A DNA stretch of 64,000 nt, from positions 2,976,001 through 3,040,000 of the forward strand of contig CM082592.2 of assembly GCA_040954595.2 (NCBI GenBank). Reading direction: 5' to 3'. Source of the stretch: Balanoglossus misakiensis. Lineage: Eukaryota; Hemichordata. Positions 1 to 19,283 of the stretch are shown here, piece by piece (positions within the stretch are counted from its first letter, which is position 1; every line of letters begins with the position of its first letter). The position numbers and the translations under genes were made by a program. The notes beneath the pieces were generated by a model, which searched no databases, was not told the origin of the DNA, and saw nothing but the letters and a program-made list of their open reading frames with translations.

Positions 1-583
1 TTAGCCCAGAATTAGGTATGCACATAATTAATGAGTTAAGCAGGTGTTACAGGTGAGCCCAAAATTTTGCCTTTTATTTTGGTCCCATTTTGCTCACGGG
101 CCAATAGAGAGTCACAGTACAGGACCATTGCACAGATGTGGACATAGCATCATAGCTTAACTATAGAAAGTATAGGCCTATGGCTGGGTCCAAAAAATAT
201 GAAATATAATATTTAAAAATCTTCTTCTCAAAATTGACTTGGCCCAGAGCCTTGAAATTTAGCATGTAGGACACTGACCATATGGTCCGCAAAATGATTG
301 CACAGAATTTTGATATCGTCATTCATATGCAAATTAGGCCCATTTGAAAACTTTGCCCATATATGGTCATCAGGTCATGTGACTAATTACACATTCACGA
401 GGGTACTGCACGAGCTCTCATAGACCTGCACCATTGTGCCAAGTTTGAGATTTGTAGGTTCAGCCGTTTTCAAGATCTACCTGAGCAAAAAAACTACACA
501 AGAAAAAAAAAAAAAAAAAAAAGATGAAAAACCCCAGTAATACCAATAGGGCACAAGCCTGCTTGGCTTGTGCCCTAAAAAGA
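1..583 (-). repeat. Interspersed repeat, reverse-oriented copy
   Basis: This is a reverse-complement copy of the repeat family that fills 37.7-41.5 kb. The shared parts include the ATTAATTATGTGCATACCTAATT-type segment, the segment beginning with the phrase for gctgaacctacaaat, and the terminal palindrome GGGCACAAGCC/GGCTTGTGCCC near 550-577. A poly-A/T run (about 505-522) lies next to the palindrome, as in the other copies. No coding capacity is seen. The element probably continues to the left of the window. Confidence 0.85.
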
Positions 584-747
584 GGAACCAAACTGATAAG
601 AGAAAGGCAGGTACTCAACAAAACATATTCAGTTTCAATCATAGTATTTCTCTACTTTCCCTGAATAAATCGCTGTGATTACAGCAGAGAGTGGTTGACT
701 TTTTGTACCCATAGTGCAATTCAATAATCTGTGAGATGACTCATTAA

Positions 748-907
748 AGGTATACGGCCACCTATGCAAATTATGTTGTTACCATGGGAAATTAAGATTA
801 GCCAATCATAGATTTTCACTGGGTGGCACCATATGTTCTTTAGAACACTCAGATATGCCGTTTTTGCCGTTTATGGACATATTGAAATTGGAGGTTCCTG
901 GGTACCT
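748..907 (+). mobile_element. TTAA-flanked MITE, copy 1
   Basis: A short non-autonomous element begins AGGTATACGG and ends in the inverted form GTACCT. It is flanked on both sides by TTAA (744-747 and 908-911). It is a diverged, shorter relative of the copies at 1902-2090 and 24196-24380 and shares the internal segments around agccaatca and tgttctttagaac. An exact TTAA duplication is the target preference of piggyBac- and Kolobok-type transposons; the superfamily is inferred from the target site only. Confidence 0.75.
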
Positions 908-1901
908 TTAACGTGAAGTTAAAACTACCGTAATACTCACATGGAAGAATATCTTTGTATCTATTTTTCTTCATATTTACGTCAAGCTCTCCATGTTTGC
1001 TTGGTTTTTCCTTTCTATATTTGACTGAACGGTGTTTCAAACTCTGTGTAATAAAGAATATGTATTGGGTTTTTTTCTATCACACATTTAAAAGATTATT
1101 ACACAACAGAAACATGTCACAAATGAAATATTTAAATATGAATATTGTTGATAATCCAATAGTATCTTATATTTCGAGACTGAGCTTACAGAAACAACAA
1201 ATAAGAACTTGTGACAATTATGAGAAAAGCGGGTGGAAAAAATACATTTAACAATACAATATAAACTGAACAAAAATTCAATTAATGCAATATAAACAAT
1301 AAAAATATAGTAGACATTAATTAAGTAAAATGCAGAAGACATGACCTTTTTTACCATATTCCTCTCTTTCCAGACATAATCAGTTGAGTGTTCCGTCTGG
1401 CATAGAAACATGCCAGTGATTAATAGTGAAGTTAATGACCAGCCTCGGTGCACTTCCATACAAAAGAATTTGTTACCCAGACCTACACCAACAATTTTTA
1501 CATCCGAGTCCATACACGTCTTGGTTTAACATTTTCACCCCCAGTTCCCTCTTTAGAGGTCCAACTTTACCCCCAAAAAACAATAAGTTTGGACTAAACC
1601 ATGGTGGCGAAAGGGTTAAGAACTCCAAAATGTGAGCAATACCGTGCAGGACAATAGTTTTGAAACAAATTGCATAATCAATGATATAGGGTATCAAAGA
1701 GACATAATTTGAGTACAGCAGCACACAAGTCAAACAAGGAAGTTACATTTCCATATCCCTGAGTGGTCATTTACATGTAATATGGAAGTGGAAGCAAATT
1801 GCCCACAGCATAGCACATACATATATGCAGTTTCAGCAGATTTCATTTTGTTTACTTTATACACACAAATCATACATTTTCCTTCTTTTTTTTTAAATTA
1901 A

Positions 1902-2090
1902 AGCTATACGGTCACCTATGGAAAATTAGCTATAGTTACCATGGCAAACTGAGATCTAGCCAATCACAGATTTTCAGTGGGTGGCACACGCGAAAAAAAG
2001 AGCGCCACCATGTGTTCTTTAGAACGCTCAAATACTCCATTTCAGCCATATATGGGCGTATGTAAATTGGAGGTGACTGTATGTATACCT
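1902..2090 (+). mobile_element. TTAA-flanked MITE, copy 2
   Basis: Second copy of the family, about 189 bp, flanked by TTAA at 1898-1901 and 2091-2094. The terminal inverted repeats read roughly AG(G/C)TATACGGTCACCT against AGGTGACTGTATACCT, with a 4-bp duplication (gtat) inside the right end. It is nearly identical to the copy at 24196-24380, which suggests recent activity. It carries no reading frame of note. Confidence 0.8.
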
Positions 2091-2094
2091 TTAA

Positions 2095-4860
2095 TTAAAA
2101 AGACCTAAGGCATTGTCAAGTCACTCATAGGCCCTGTTGGCTCAACAGATTTAGATTAGAATACAGGCTGGATTCACAAATTAAAGACATGATGTGTGTA
2201 TATATATATGTACAATATGGTGCACTTGTGTGGTGTTAGTGTGCAGTTAGTGTAAATTAAAACAATAAGAATTACATTTATTTCAATTGTCAACAGAATT
2301 CTATTAATGTTGGCCAGGCTCATGATAAGCAGTCGTGATTAAAGGTTTTCTTTATGAATGATATCAATCTGCTCAAAGGTTTTGTTCCAAACGACTCTTT
2401 TGGAGAACTCTAGATGCATTTATCAGATACCGGAGAATAAACATGGCTGGCTATCACAAACGACCATACGAGAACAATATATTACACTGAACCATTACAT
2501 GTATCTATCTACCAGTATCCTGTTTGAGACAGGTCATAAAGGTTAACTTTTGTGGAATTCAATGGAGCCAAGAACTGAAACACAACAGTCCAACCAATAA
2601 TGGTCACTCAATGAGGTAAACTTCAGTAAATTCACAGAATTATTTGCATATCATGAGGGATCCTAATAAGAGTACAGATGGGTAATTTTTAACCTTGTGG
2701 TAGAACATGGTAGAAAAATAGTAATTTTGACACTAACTTCAAACTGTCAATAGTGTCATGTAAATTTTCTTGTCGTCAGCTCAAATAAATTTTATAACAT
2801 TAAAAAACCTACAATAATGCTTGATCATTTCCACCTGTTCAATGCTAATAGCTTAGGCCAGGTACATGTAGACAAAATTAAAATGTTGGTATGCAGTTAT
2901 TTATCACACTACCAAAATGTATGTCTTTTTAATTAAGACTGAGAACATTTATCAATGTGAGACTTATGCACACAATTACAGGTATGCAGAACACAACCAA
3001 TGAAAATATCTAATGATATACTGTATCACGAAATAATCAAGAAGTGTAAATATTGTTAACATCCTGTTCCACTGGAATCAGCACGTCTATTCAGAAAAAA
3101 TTAAATTTATGTAATTTTATTTCACTATGGACAGTCACAGGGTTAGTTGAAGGGAAGGGGTCGTCACACCGCGTGGGTGTCCCCCTTGATGAGAATATGT
3201 CCTCCTATACCAGCACAAACCCCACTGCAGTCGCCACGACCTACTACATGTAGGATCTTCAGTTGCTGTCATGCCCAGTCTACGCTACGGTTGGCTGCTT
3301 CGTTCATTCTAAGAATTATCTAAGGTCTGAACACTTGGCACGCTATACTGAGATTAAAATAATTTACAGATAATAAAATCAATTTTTCAAAGGTTCTCCA
3401 AACAGCATATCACACGACTCAAAGAGTAAACAATTACCCATTGCATTTGAACTCATTGGTTCCTTTTATTTAGCCTTTCAGATGATGTACACAATGCTGA
3501 TAGTGGATTAATTTACAGTAGGGTTCACACCAGACAATTTATGCCTGCCCCAAAAGGCGTAAATTTTAAAACCTAATTAAATTTTTGCGGTCTACATTTT
3601 TGTTTTGTGGATCTACTACTAGTAAATTTCTAAAAGGATTGTATTTTCTTGTACAAATTTCTGAAATATAATGAAGCTCCAAGTATTTCACTTATCAACG
3701 CAGTCTTTATGTATGTTAGTGCAAATGTGAATTCAAGTCCGGACTATAATTCATTTGTCAACCATACCAATGGTCATGTGACTGATTGGAACTCATTATA
3801 ACAATTTATTTGGTTTGGTTTGGTTAGGTTTTCGGTTATACAAATATGTTAAAGTAAAGCCAAAAACTCACACAAGGAGGCCGTAAAACTGAGGAATTCT
3901 TGAAATATAGGTTTTGTCATTCTTTGTGATTTTTTTTTTATTTCTGGTACAGTCTAGCTCCTTTCCATGACCAAAAATGCACAAGGAGACCATACATGTA
4001 CCAGAAATTCAAAATATATCACTCAGAATGATGACAAAACATTTCAAGAATGTTATGTAATGTTTCCACAGTTTTATTGTAGTTGTTTTCCTGCAGTGAG
4101 AACAACACTCAGACATGCCAATTTGCAAGAATACCCAACAATTGTGAAAACTACTAATACTATGTACTAATTTTTGCCTGTTGGTTCTCTTCCTGCAAGC
4201 TGACAGCAGACTCCAAAATGACTCCGAAAACATCAACACTGCCTCCATAAAATGTGTGTTTCAATCTGAAGGCTGACCTTTTGAAAACAAGAGACTGATA
4301 CCGTTCTATTGGTACAATGTATAACCAGGAAAGAAACAATTCGACTGCCTATCAGTACTTATATCTCAGAAACCAAATTTCCCAATGACGCAAACATGAA
4401 CGGTCCATGTTGACATATTTTGCACTGCATGAATGTGTATACAATTTTACATGGGCAAATCAGGGGAATGGGCGAAGCGTTGAAGAGATCACAGATTTTT
4501 TATATATAAAAGGCTACATGAAACACACAGTATGCACTGTGCATGCACATACTAGTATGCAATTGCATGTAATCACTGCCACAGTCAATATTCACACTGA
4601 CTATCAAAAATCACAACCAATCGCTAGCCAGAAAGCACATCGACCATTTTCCATTCCAGGGCTCTATGGCTACTTAAGGCCAATGCATGCATTTGTACAT
4701 GCTCTGCATAGCAAGCAAAACAGAACTGAGTCCCAAAATAAGAGAAAAACCACAGCGACAATCAAGGAAATGTTTGCTGAGATGAACAGTGCACGCCCTA
4801 CACTGCACCGTACACGTACCATCAACATCACTGCATAGGTTGAGTTATAGGAGATTTTAC
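2095..4860. other. No gene recognised
   Basis: AT-rich sequence with only short, uncharacteristic reading frames on both strands. It is probably the first intron of the minus-strand gene whose first coding exon lies at 4861-4959, since that exon ends in a good splice donor pointing into this region. I found no second exon here that I could defend. Confidence 0.5.
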
Positions 4861-4959
4861 CTGAAATTCCCCGTGGAAGACATCATCACCTCTTTCAGTT
4901 CGTTTCGTCATGTCATTGACATAGTCAAGGAATGCTTCTAAATGTTCCTTTACACTCAT
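4861..4959 (-). CDS. First coding exon of an unrecognised gene (33 aa, 5' end)
   Basis: Reading the minus strand from an ATG at 4959 gives 33 codons (MSVKEHLEAF... ending ...HGEFQ). The last codon CAG is followed directly by GTAAAA, a plausible splice donor in phase 0, so this looks like the start of a spliced gene running leftwards. The peptide is hydrophilic and probably helical. Its pattern (a short helix, then an aromatic residue and an acidic EF-type ending) recalls the leader that often precedes a classical protein tyrosine phosphatase domain, but that resemblance is weak and no catalytic part is visible. The continuation may lie in 1-4860 or outside the window. Confidence 0.4.
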
Positions 4960-5228
4960 TTTGTAGCGTCGACCCAGAACAAATTCTAGTGAGGTTCATA
5001 CCAGGAAGTACAATTCGAAAACGTCGGCCATAACTATCGGTCACCTCAGCTTGGCTATAGAAAAGTTAGACAAGACCCTCTAAGTTCGTAGATCTAAGAA
5101 AATTCAGAGCTGTTCACGGGCGGGCGCCAGGCCAGGGCGTGGCCGGGGCTGAGTATAAAAGTGAATACATATACACTTTCAATACTTTAAGGAGCACGCA
5201 TTTTGTTGTAAAGCTCGCGTTTCAACCC

Positions 5229-5691
5229 GACGATCTACAGAGTCTTGCGGAAAACTTTCTTATGCGCTCAGCCTATGTGTTCTACGCATCACAACGGAAT
5301 TCCGTAAATAAACGAGACGGTGTTTGGAAGCATCCATGGATATTTTAGAACAAAACCTCGATCTACAGAGTCTTGCGGAAAACTTTCTTATGCGCTCAGC
5401 CTATATGTCCTACGCATCACAACGGAAGTCCGTAAATAAACGAGACGGTGTTTGGAAGCATCCATGGATATTTTAGAACAAGCCGACGATCTACAGAGTC
5501 TTGCGGAAAACTTTCTTATGCGCTCAGCCTATGTGTTCTACGCATCACAACGGAATTCCGTAAATAAACGAGACGGTGTTTGGAAGCATCCGTGGATATT
5601 TTAGAACAACCCGCCGATCTACAGAGTCTACCGGAAAACTTTCTTAATGCGCTCAGCCTATGTGTTCTACGCATCAGAACGGAAGTCCGTA
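5229..5691 (+). repeat. 128-bp satellite array A, left part
   Basis: About 3.6 tandem copies of a 128-bp unit. The cgatctacag landmark recurs at 5231, 5359, 5487 and 5615, exactly 128 bp apart. Copies differ by scattered substitutions and single-base indels. The array resumes at 7663 after a transposon insertion, and a second array lies at 21.69-22.93 kb. Each unit contains CCATGG, in which a stop-ending frame and a new ATG frame overlap, giving short ORFs that do not join from unit to unit because 128 is not a multiple of three. Confidence 0.95.
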
Positions 5692-7659
5692 AGGCCGAGT
5701 TACACGAGGCAACTTAGTCTTGCTCCAAGACTGTGTGATACTGAACATGAAATGCGCGTCTGCGTTACGTATAGAACGTCCTGTGGACGCGACGCTAATC
5801 ACACAGTCTTGCCGATTCTGTAAACGCCCTCAAGTGGTTTTACCAGATTTTGGTAAGTAGCGGAGAACATTCGAACCTCATATGTCTGTCAATCAAATTA
5901 GCGTCGTGTCAACATGAGTTCTATACGCGTACATACCAGGTACAGAATACGCATTTTTGGGCGTTATCGCGATTTTTGTGCGCTTCTAGATGTTCTACAT
6001 GCAAATTAACGCCGCTCATGAATATTCATATCAAATATATGTGTGCAGAAACGTACAGTCGCTTTGCCTGGCGGCGCGTCGTACGAAAGTTCCATTCCTT
6101 ATCGACAGGCACAGCGACTGCCATAGAGTCTAGAGGCAACTCGGCAGGCAACTCGGTAGGCAACTCGACGCGCAACCCGAGTCGCGTCGCTACATCGAAC
6201 AGTTACACGGGGCGACTCGACTGGCAACTAGCTGCGCGTAAACAGTGGCTGCGCATGTGCAGCCGCCTCAGTAGCCGATCGACAATTCAATCTTTATTCG
6301 ATATTATGCATAAATATTTGGTGGTTATTCTGGCAACAGCATACAATACGTATACTTTCTCCACTATGTATTGCTATTGACATAATAAACTAACTAGTTT
6401 TGCACTTCAACAGTATCCTCATCAATAAAAACATGTTTTTTTCTCAGTAAGCAGGTGATATGCAAGCCTATATCAGTAAAGAAAAAAAATACTAGCTTGG
6501 GTGCTTAATTTAATTGATGAATACGGAATTTTTAATCGCGATACCAAATTGGACAAAATTGAAACGTTACTAAATATCGTTTCAATAAAAAAGGAGTAAC
6601 TTAAGTTTAATTACAAAAACATTGACTTACTTTATTTAAAATGTACTTGAAACCAGGTACATTTTAAATCCGGCGAGTTTAAATCCTTGTAAAACAGGGG
6701 AGTAGAATATGGGGAAATTGAAGAAAGTTGCGCAATTTAACATTAAGATTACTGAATTTTCAAACTGCACATCATACAAATGTGTGAAAAAAGCTGAGAC
6801 AAAAGTCGTGCCAATCTGTAAAAACGTTATAGATAATAAACAAAATCCATGTTTCGAAATGCAGTGAAAGTAATAACAAGGCAAGTGGGACATTTCATTG
6901 TACAAGAACGAAGTAGGCCTATATTTTTTAAAGAAGAAATATATTGCTTGATAGATTTGTTTGTATGTAAAATAATACAAATAGAACTATATTTGTATTT
7001 ATAAGTTGACATGACCGGGCGAAATAGACACGTGTTTTGCCCAAAAAGATATATGATGTACACTGGCTGTGTAAGAACTCTTGAACTGTGGGCGATAATC
7101 ATAAGCTGGCGTTTTATTATTCTGAAATTCGGTTACGATATTTGGTTATGGTACCCCAAAAATCGGAAATGCAATCAATGTCGAGTCAATCTTCATAACC
7201 ATTTTCGCGAAACTGAATAGTAGTTTATTTTCATATCATCGCTGGCAAGATAATTAGTTGAAAGTTTCTTTAACAAAACGTGAGTTTATATGGAAATATT
7301 GAACTATAAATACATACAAATATCCGATTTCATAGCAAATACTTATTCCCCAATATTTTCGGAAGTCTACAGGTCTACAGTCTGTAGTTCCTGGTTCGGA
7401 AAATAACAAATAAACATCATTTTCGCATGTGCAGATGTCAAAATTTATTCGAGACAAAGTGGTAACGCGGGGCAACAGCTTGCGCGTCAGGCAACTCGTC
7501 GCCCGAAAATCCGACATGACGAATTTCGAGGCGACGTCGCCAGACGCGTTCCATTGAGGCGACTACATCATACACACGAGGCAACTCGGTAGGCAACTCG
7601 GGTTGCGCGTCGAATTGCCTACCGAGTTGCCTGCCGAGTTGCCTCGTGTAACTCGGCCT
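5692..7659. mobile_element. 1.97-kb DNA transposon inserted in the satellite, TIRs and GTA duplication
   Basis: The segment begins AGGCCGAGTTACACGAGGCA and ends with the exact inverse, TGCCTCGTGTAACTCGGCCT. It interrupts the 128-bp satellite inside the phrase ccgtaaataaacg. GTA flanks both ends (5689-5691 and 7660-7662), and removing the element plus one GTA restores a full-length satellite unit with a single base difference. Both subterminal regions (about 6132-6260 and 7490-7640) carry repeated GGCAACTCG motifs, with a strong foldback near the right end. A 3-bp duplication fits PIF/Harbinger- or Academ-type transposition. No transposase is visible: the 176-codon frame at 5850-6380 runs through the subterminal repeats and resembles no protein I know, so the copy looks non-autonomous. 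Confidence 0.8.
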
Positions 7660-7662
7660 GTA

Positions 7663-8118
7663 TATAAACGAGACGGTGTTTGGAAGCATCCATGGATATT
7701 TTAGAACAAGCCGTCGATCTACATACAGAGTCTTGAGGAAAACTTTCTCATGCGCTCAGCCTATGTGTTCTACGCATCAGAACGGAAGTCCGTAAATAAA
7801 CGAGACGGTGTTTGGAAGCAACCATGGAAATTTTAGAACAAACAGTCGATCTACAGAGTCTTGCGGAAAACTTTCTTATTGCGCTCAGCCTATGTGTTCT
7901 ACGCATCACAACGGAAGTCCGTAAATAAACGAGACGGTGTTTGGAAGCATCCATGGAAATTTTAGAACAAGCCGACGATCTACAGAGTCTACCGGAAAAC
8001 TTTCTTATGCGCTCAGCCTATGTGTTCTACGCATCAGAACGGAAGTCCGTAAATAAACGAGACGGTGTTTAGAAGCATCCATGGAAATTTTAGAACAAGT
8101 CGTCGATCTACAGATATA
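7663..8118 (+). repeat. 128-bp satellite array A, right part
   Basis: Continuation of the satellite after the transposon, about 3.6 further copies. It ends in a truncated unit at about 8118, after which the sequence becomes unique and AT-rich. Confidence 0.95.
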
Positions 8119-9656
8119 GTTGCATATTGTGACAAATAAAAAATGTTTTAAACATATTCTTACTGTAAGAAAAATGTATGCTGTAAAAAAATTAATGTTT
8201 CACTCGGTTTTAATTTCACCTTTTTCAATGATTGATAAATCCGCTAAAATGAATCCAAGTGAAAATGTAAAATTACAATAAAACTCATTGTAATATAGCC
8301 AAATCCGTGAATACAATACCTAATAAATGTGCCAAATCTCTGAAAGAGAGAAAGTACATCTCAGTGAAAATAAATGCTCTAATAGTAACCAACATGAGAA
8401 GTGTAGTATATTCGTGATAAAAATATCCTGAAAACGGTTTTCAAATACATGAAATCACATTAAACATTTTATATTCTGAATAATAACACAGTCTAAAAGG
8501 GTATGCTGATTATATGTTGTTGAACACAAATCCTTTTGAAGTAAGGTACTAGCTATAAAATCCTATAAATCGCGCTTAGGCTTTTCTCACACATTCCTGA
8601 AAACAACACACGAGTAGAATCCTCAAAAGTATGGTAACAAAATATGTTCTATTTTTAGAGTGATTAACTCTGCCTAACAATAACTAACCTTCTCTTCATC
8701 TATGGTTCAAGTGTATATGCTTCACTGTTGCTAAGTGTGCTGATGTTGCTATGCACACACGGAAGTTGCCTTTGGCGTTCATGGACGCCATATTGGGCCA
8801 CAGTAAATATAGACACTTCACCGAACCGCATTTATTTCAAATCGTTATTTATGGTGGAATATAATCTACAATATTCGCCTTGGATATCTGAACAACAAGA
8901 GCTCTTCACAACAAAACCGTAGACGAGAACTTATTGAAACTATTAAAAGTTAAAAGCAGTGACGCAAAGTCGCCAAATGAATCAAAAGTCCAAATTTCCA
9001 TGAGTATTTTACATCTTAAGGGAACAATGCACTGTCGAGGGCATTTCTAATGATTGACATTTCACACTAATTCATATAGGCATTCTTAAATACTCTTTGT
9101 GATTTCTTGTTGATGATGACAGATAGTTATCAAAATGTGCACAAATATGAGGAAAAAGTATAACTGTTACTTTACATTGTACTTTTTCAAACGATTAGTA
9201 GATAATAACCGGGACCACGCTTACGTATAGAAGCACATTGTTTGGTCAAGCTCAGGGACTTCCCCCAATCCCTTTTATGTATATGACTTTCACAAATTAT
9301 TGTCAAAATTGAAAAAGTGCCCCGGTCTTAGTGTGCAAATACTGCTTACACAACTGAGAGTTTGAGGATACATCCAAAACAACATGCTGATTACGTTTTG
9401 TAGAATAGAAGTAAATTTGAAGTATGGTACTCGCTGTAAGATCGCACAGAAGTAGTTGTATGCAGTAATTTTGTTCATTGTTTTGACATGGAACTCATTC
9501 TGAGTTCAAGTTGCCCGGCCCCATACACCAAACATTTACAGATCCTTCATAGGAATATCTCAGATTGCCTAACGATATCTACTTCTTTATGTCTTGTTCA
9601 AGTGCATTTACATTGCAGTCACTGAGTGTCTGTTGTTGCAACATAGTCTTTGGTGT
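8119..9656. other. Downstream flank of the DED-ROC-COR-GT4 gene
   Basis: AT-rich sequence without a recognisable exon on either strand. Read on the minus strand it follows the stop codon at 9657 and probably includes that gene's 3' UTR. An AATAAA-type signal on the minus strand is present near 8833, but I cannot tell whether it is the one used. Some phrases near 8710-8760 and 9590-9660 look alike (ttgc...gtgttc...), hinting at an old local duplication. Confidence 0.4.
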
Positions 9657-18215
<8,559 letters not shown>

Positions 18216-18784
18216 GGCATATACTTCAATCGTACAGCATGCCTGTAAAATTGTATGAACTCAACTTCGAGATTTAGTAAATATAAGGTGTTTAGGTTTT
18301 ATTTTCTCCCAAGTTTATCCCCTGGGTGACTAAAATACTTGAATGAATATAGATACCATTGCGTCCGTGCAGTTTATAGTATCATTTTGAATACAATACC
18401 ATCTTGTGTTGATGTAAATGGTTGTGTGTGCTTGCAGTGATATCTCGCGTCCTGTCCCACTAGTCCTGTTTCAAAATGACCTTCATTACACGTCCTATAC
18501 ACATGTATAGCCTGCTCTGATTGGTTGATCTGCTTCTCTAAGGTCCACTGGCGGGGAGCTGATTGGAGGGACCTCATGCGCTAGGTCTCATTATTATGTA
18601 TTATTCAATTTACAGCTCCCTGATTGGTTAATGCGTAGAGATGTTCCTCCAGTGTTCACTATCTCATTATGCAGGACCGCATGTATTAGGTCTCATTACC
18701 ATGCAGGAAGTGGACCTTAAATTACTAGATGGACCAATCACTGATGTCGGTACATATGTGATGGACCTGACTTATGAAACAGGA

Positions 18785-19283
18785 TAGCCTAGTCCTAGCC
18801 GTATTTTGTCCGCGTTGATTCCAAAACTACGTCTAGCCTCATTCATGCCACTGGCCCAATAAAACCCCATACCCCTTGCTGGGAATTGTGATGTAACTAG
18901 CGTCTCTTTGAAGTCCCTCACATAAACTGAACAATGGTGATTGGGTGTAAGGTTATAGTGAAGGCAGGGCTAATTTTAATTAAAAATGTTACCCATCCTT
19001 AATTTCACATATGTATATCCTTTGTCCAATCATTGGAAAAACAAAGTCTCTGATTGACTTCAGAGGGACGCTAGTTACACCACAATTCCCAGCAAGGGGT
19101 ATGGGGTTTTATTGGGCCAGTGGCATGAGTGAGGCCAATCTGATTAAAATCAGATGTAGGGAACGGCGACTTGGTTTTTTTATGCTGTCGCCGTTCCCTA
19201 CATCTGATTTTAATCAGATTGGAGTGAGGCTATGCGTAGTTGGAAGCAAAGCGGACAAAATACGGCTAGGACTCACTAGGCTA
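18785..19283. mobile_element. Foldback element with about 135-bp inverted arms
   Basis: The left arm (about 18785-18919) and right arm (about 19052-19283) are inverted copies. Both contain the phrases for ggcccaataaaaccccat, ccccttgctgggaattgtg and gtcctagccgtattttgtccgc. The right arm is longer only because an 88-bp hairpin element (19135-19222) is inserted in it. A partial relative survives just after the N gap at about 16750-16781. No coding potential. Confidence 0.8.
19135..19222. mobile_element. 88-bp hairpin element nested in the foldback arm
   Basis: A perfect 36-bp stem (19135-19170 and 19187-19222) encloses a 16-nt loop. The element is flanked by AGTGAGG on both sides (19128-19134 and 19223-19229), a 7-bp (possibly 8-bp) target duplication. 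The uninterrupted sequence exists in the opposite foldback arm, which confirms this is an insertion. It is too short to encode anything. If transcribed, either strand would fold into a miRNA-precursor-like hairpin. Confidence 0.8.

Noticed and set aside
5850-6380. 176-codon plus-strand frame
   Set aside because: It crosses subterminal transposon repeats (Gly-Asn-Ser repeats come from GGCAACTCG) and resembles no known protein.
5229-8118. Regular 128-bp repeats as a CRISPR array
   Set aside because: The whole unit is repeated with no unique spacers, in a eukaryotic intron-rich context; this is a satellite.
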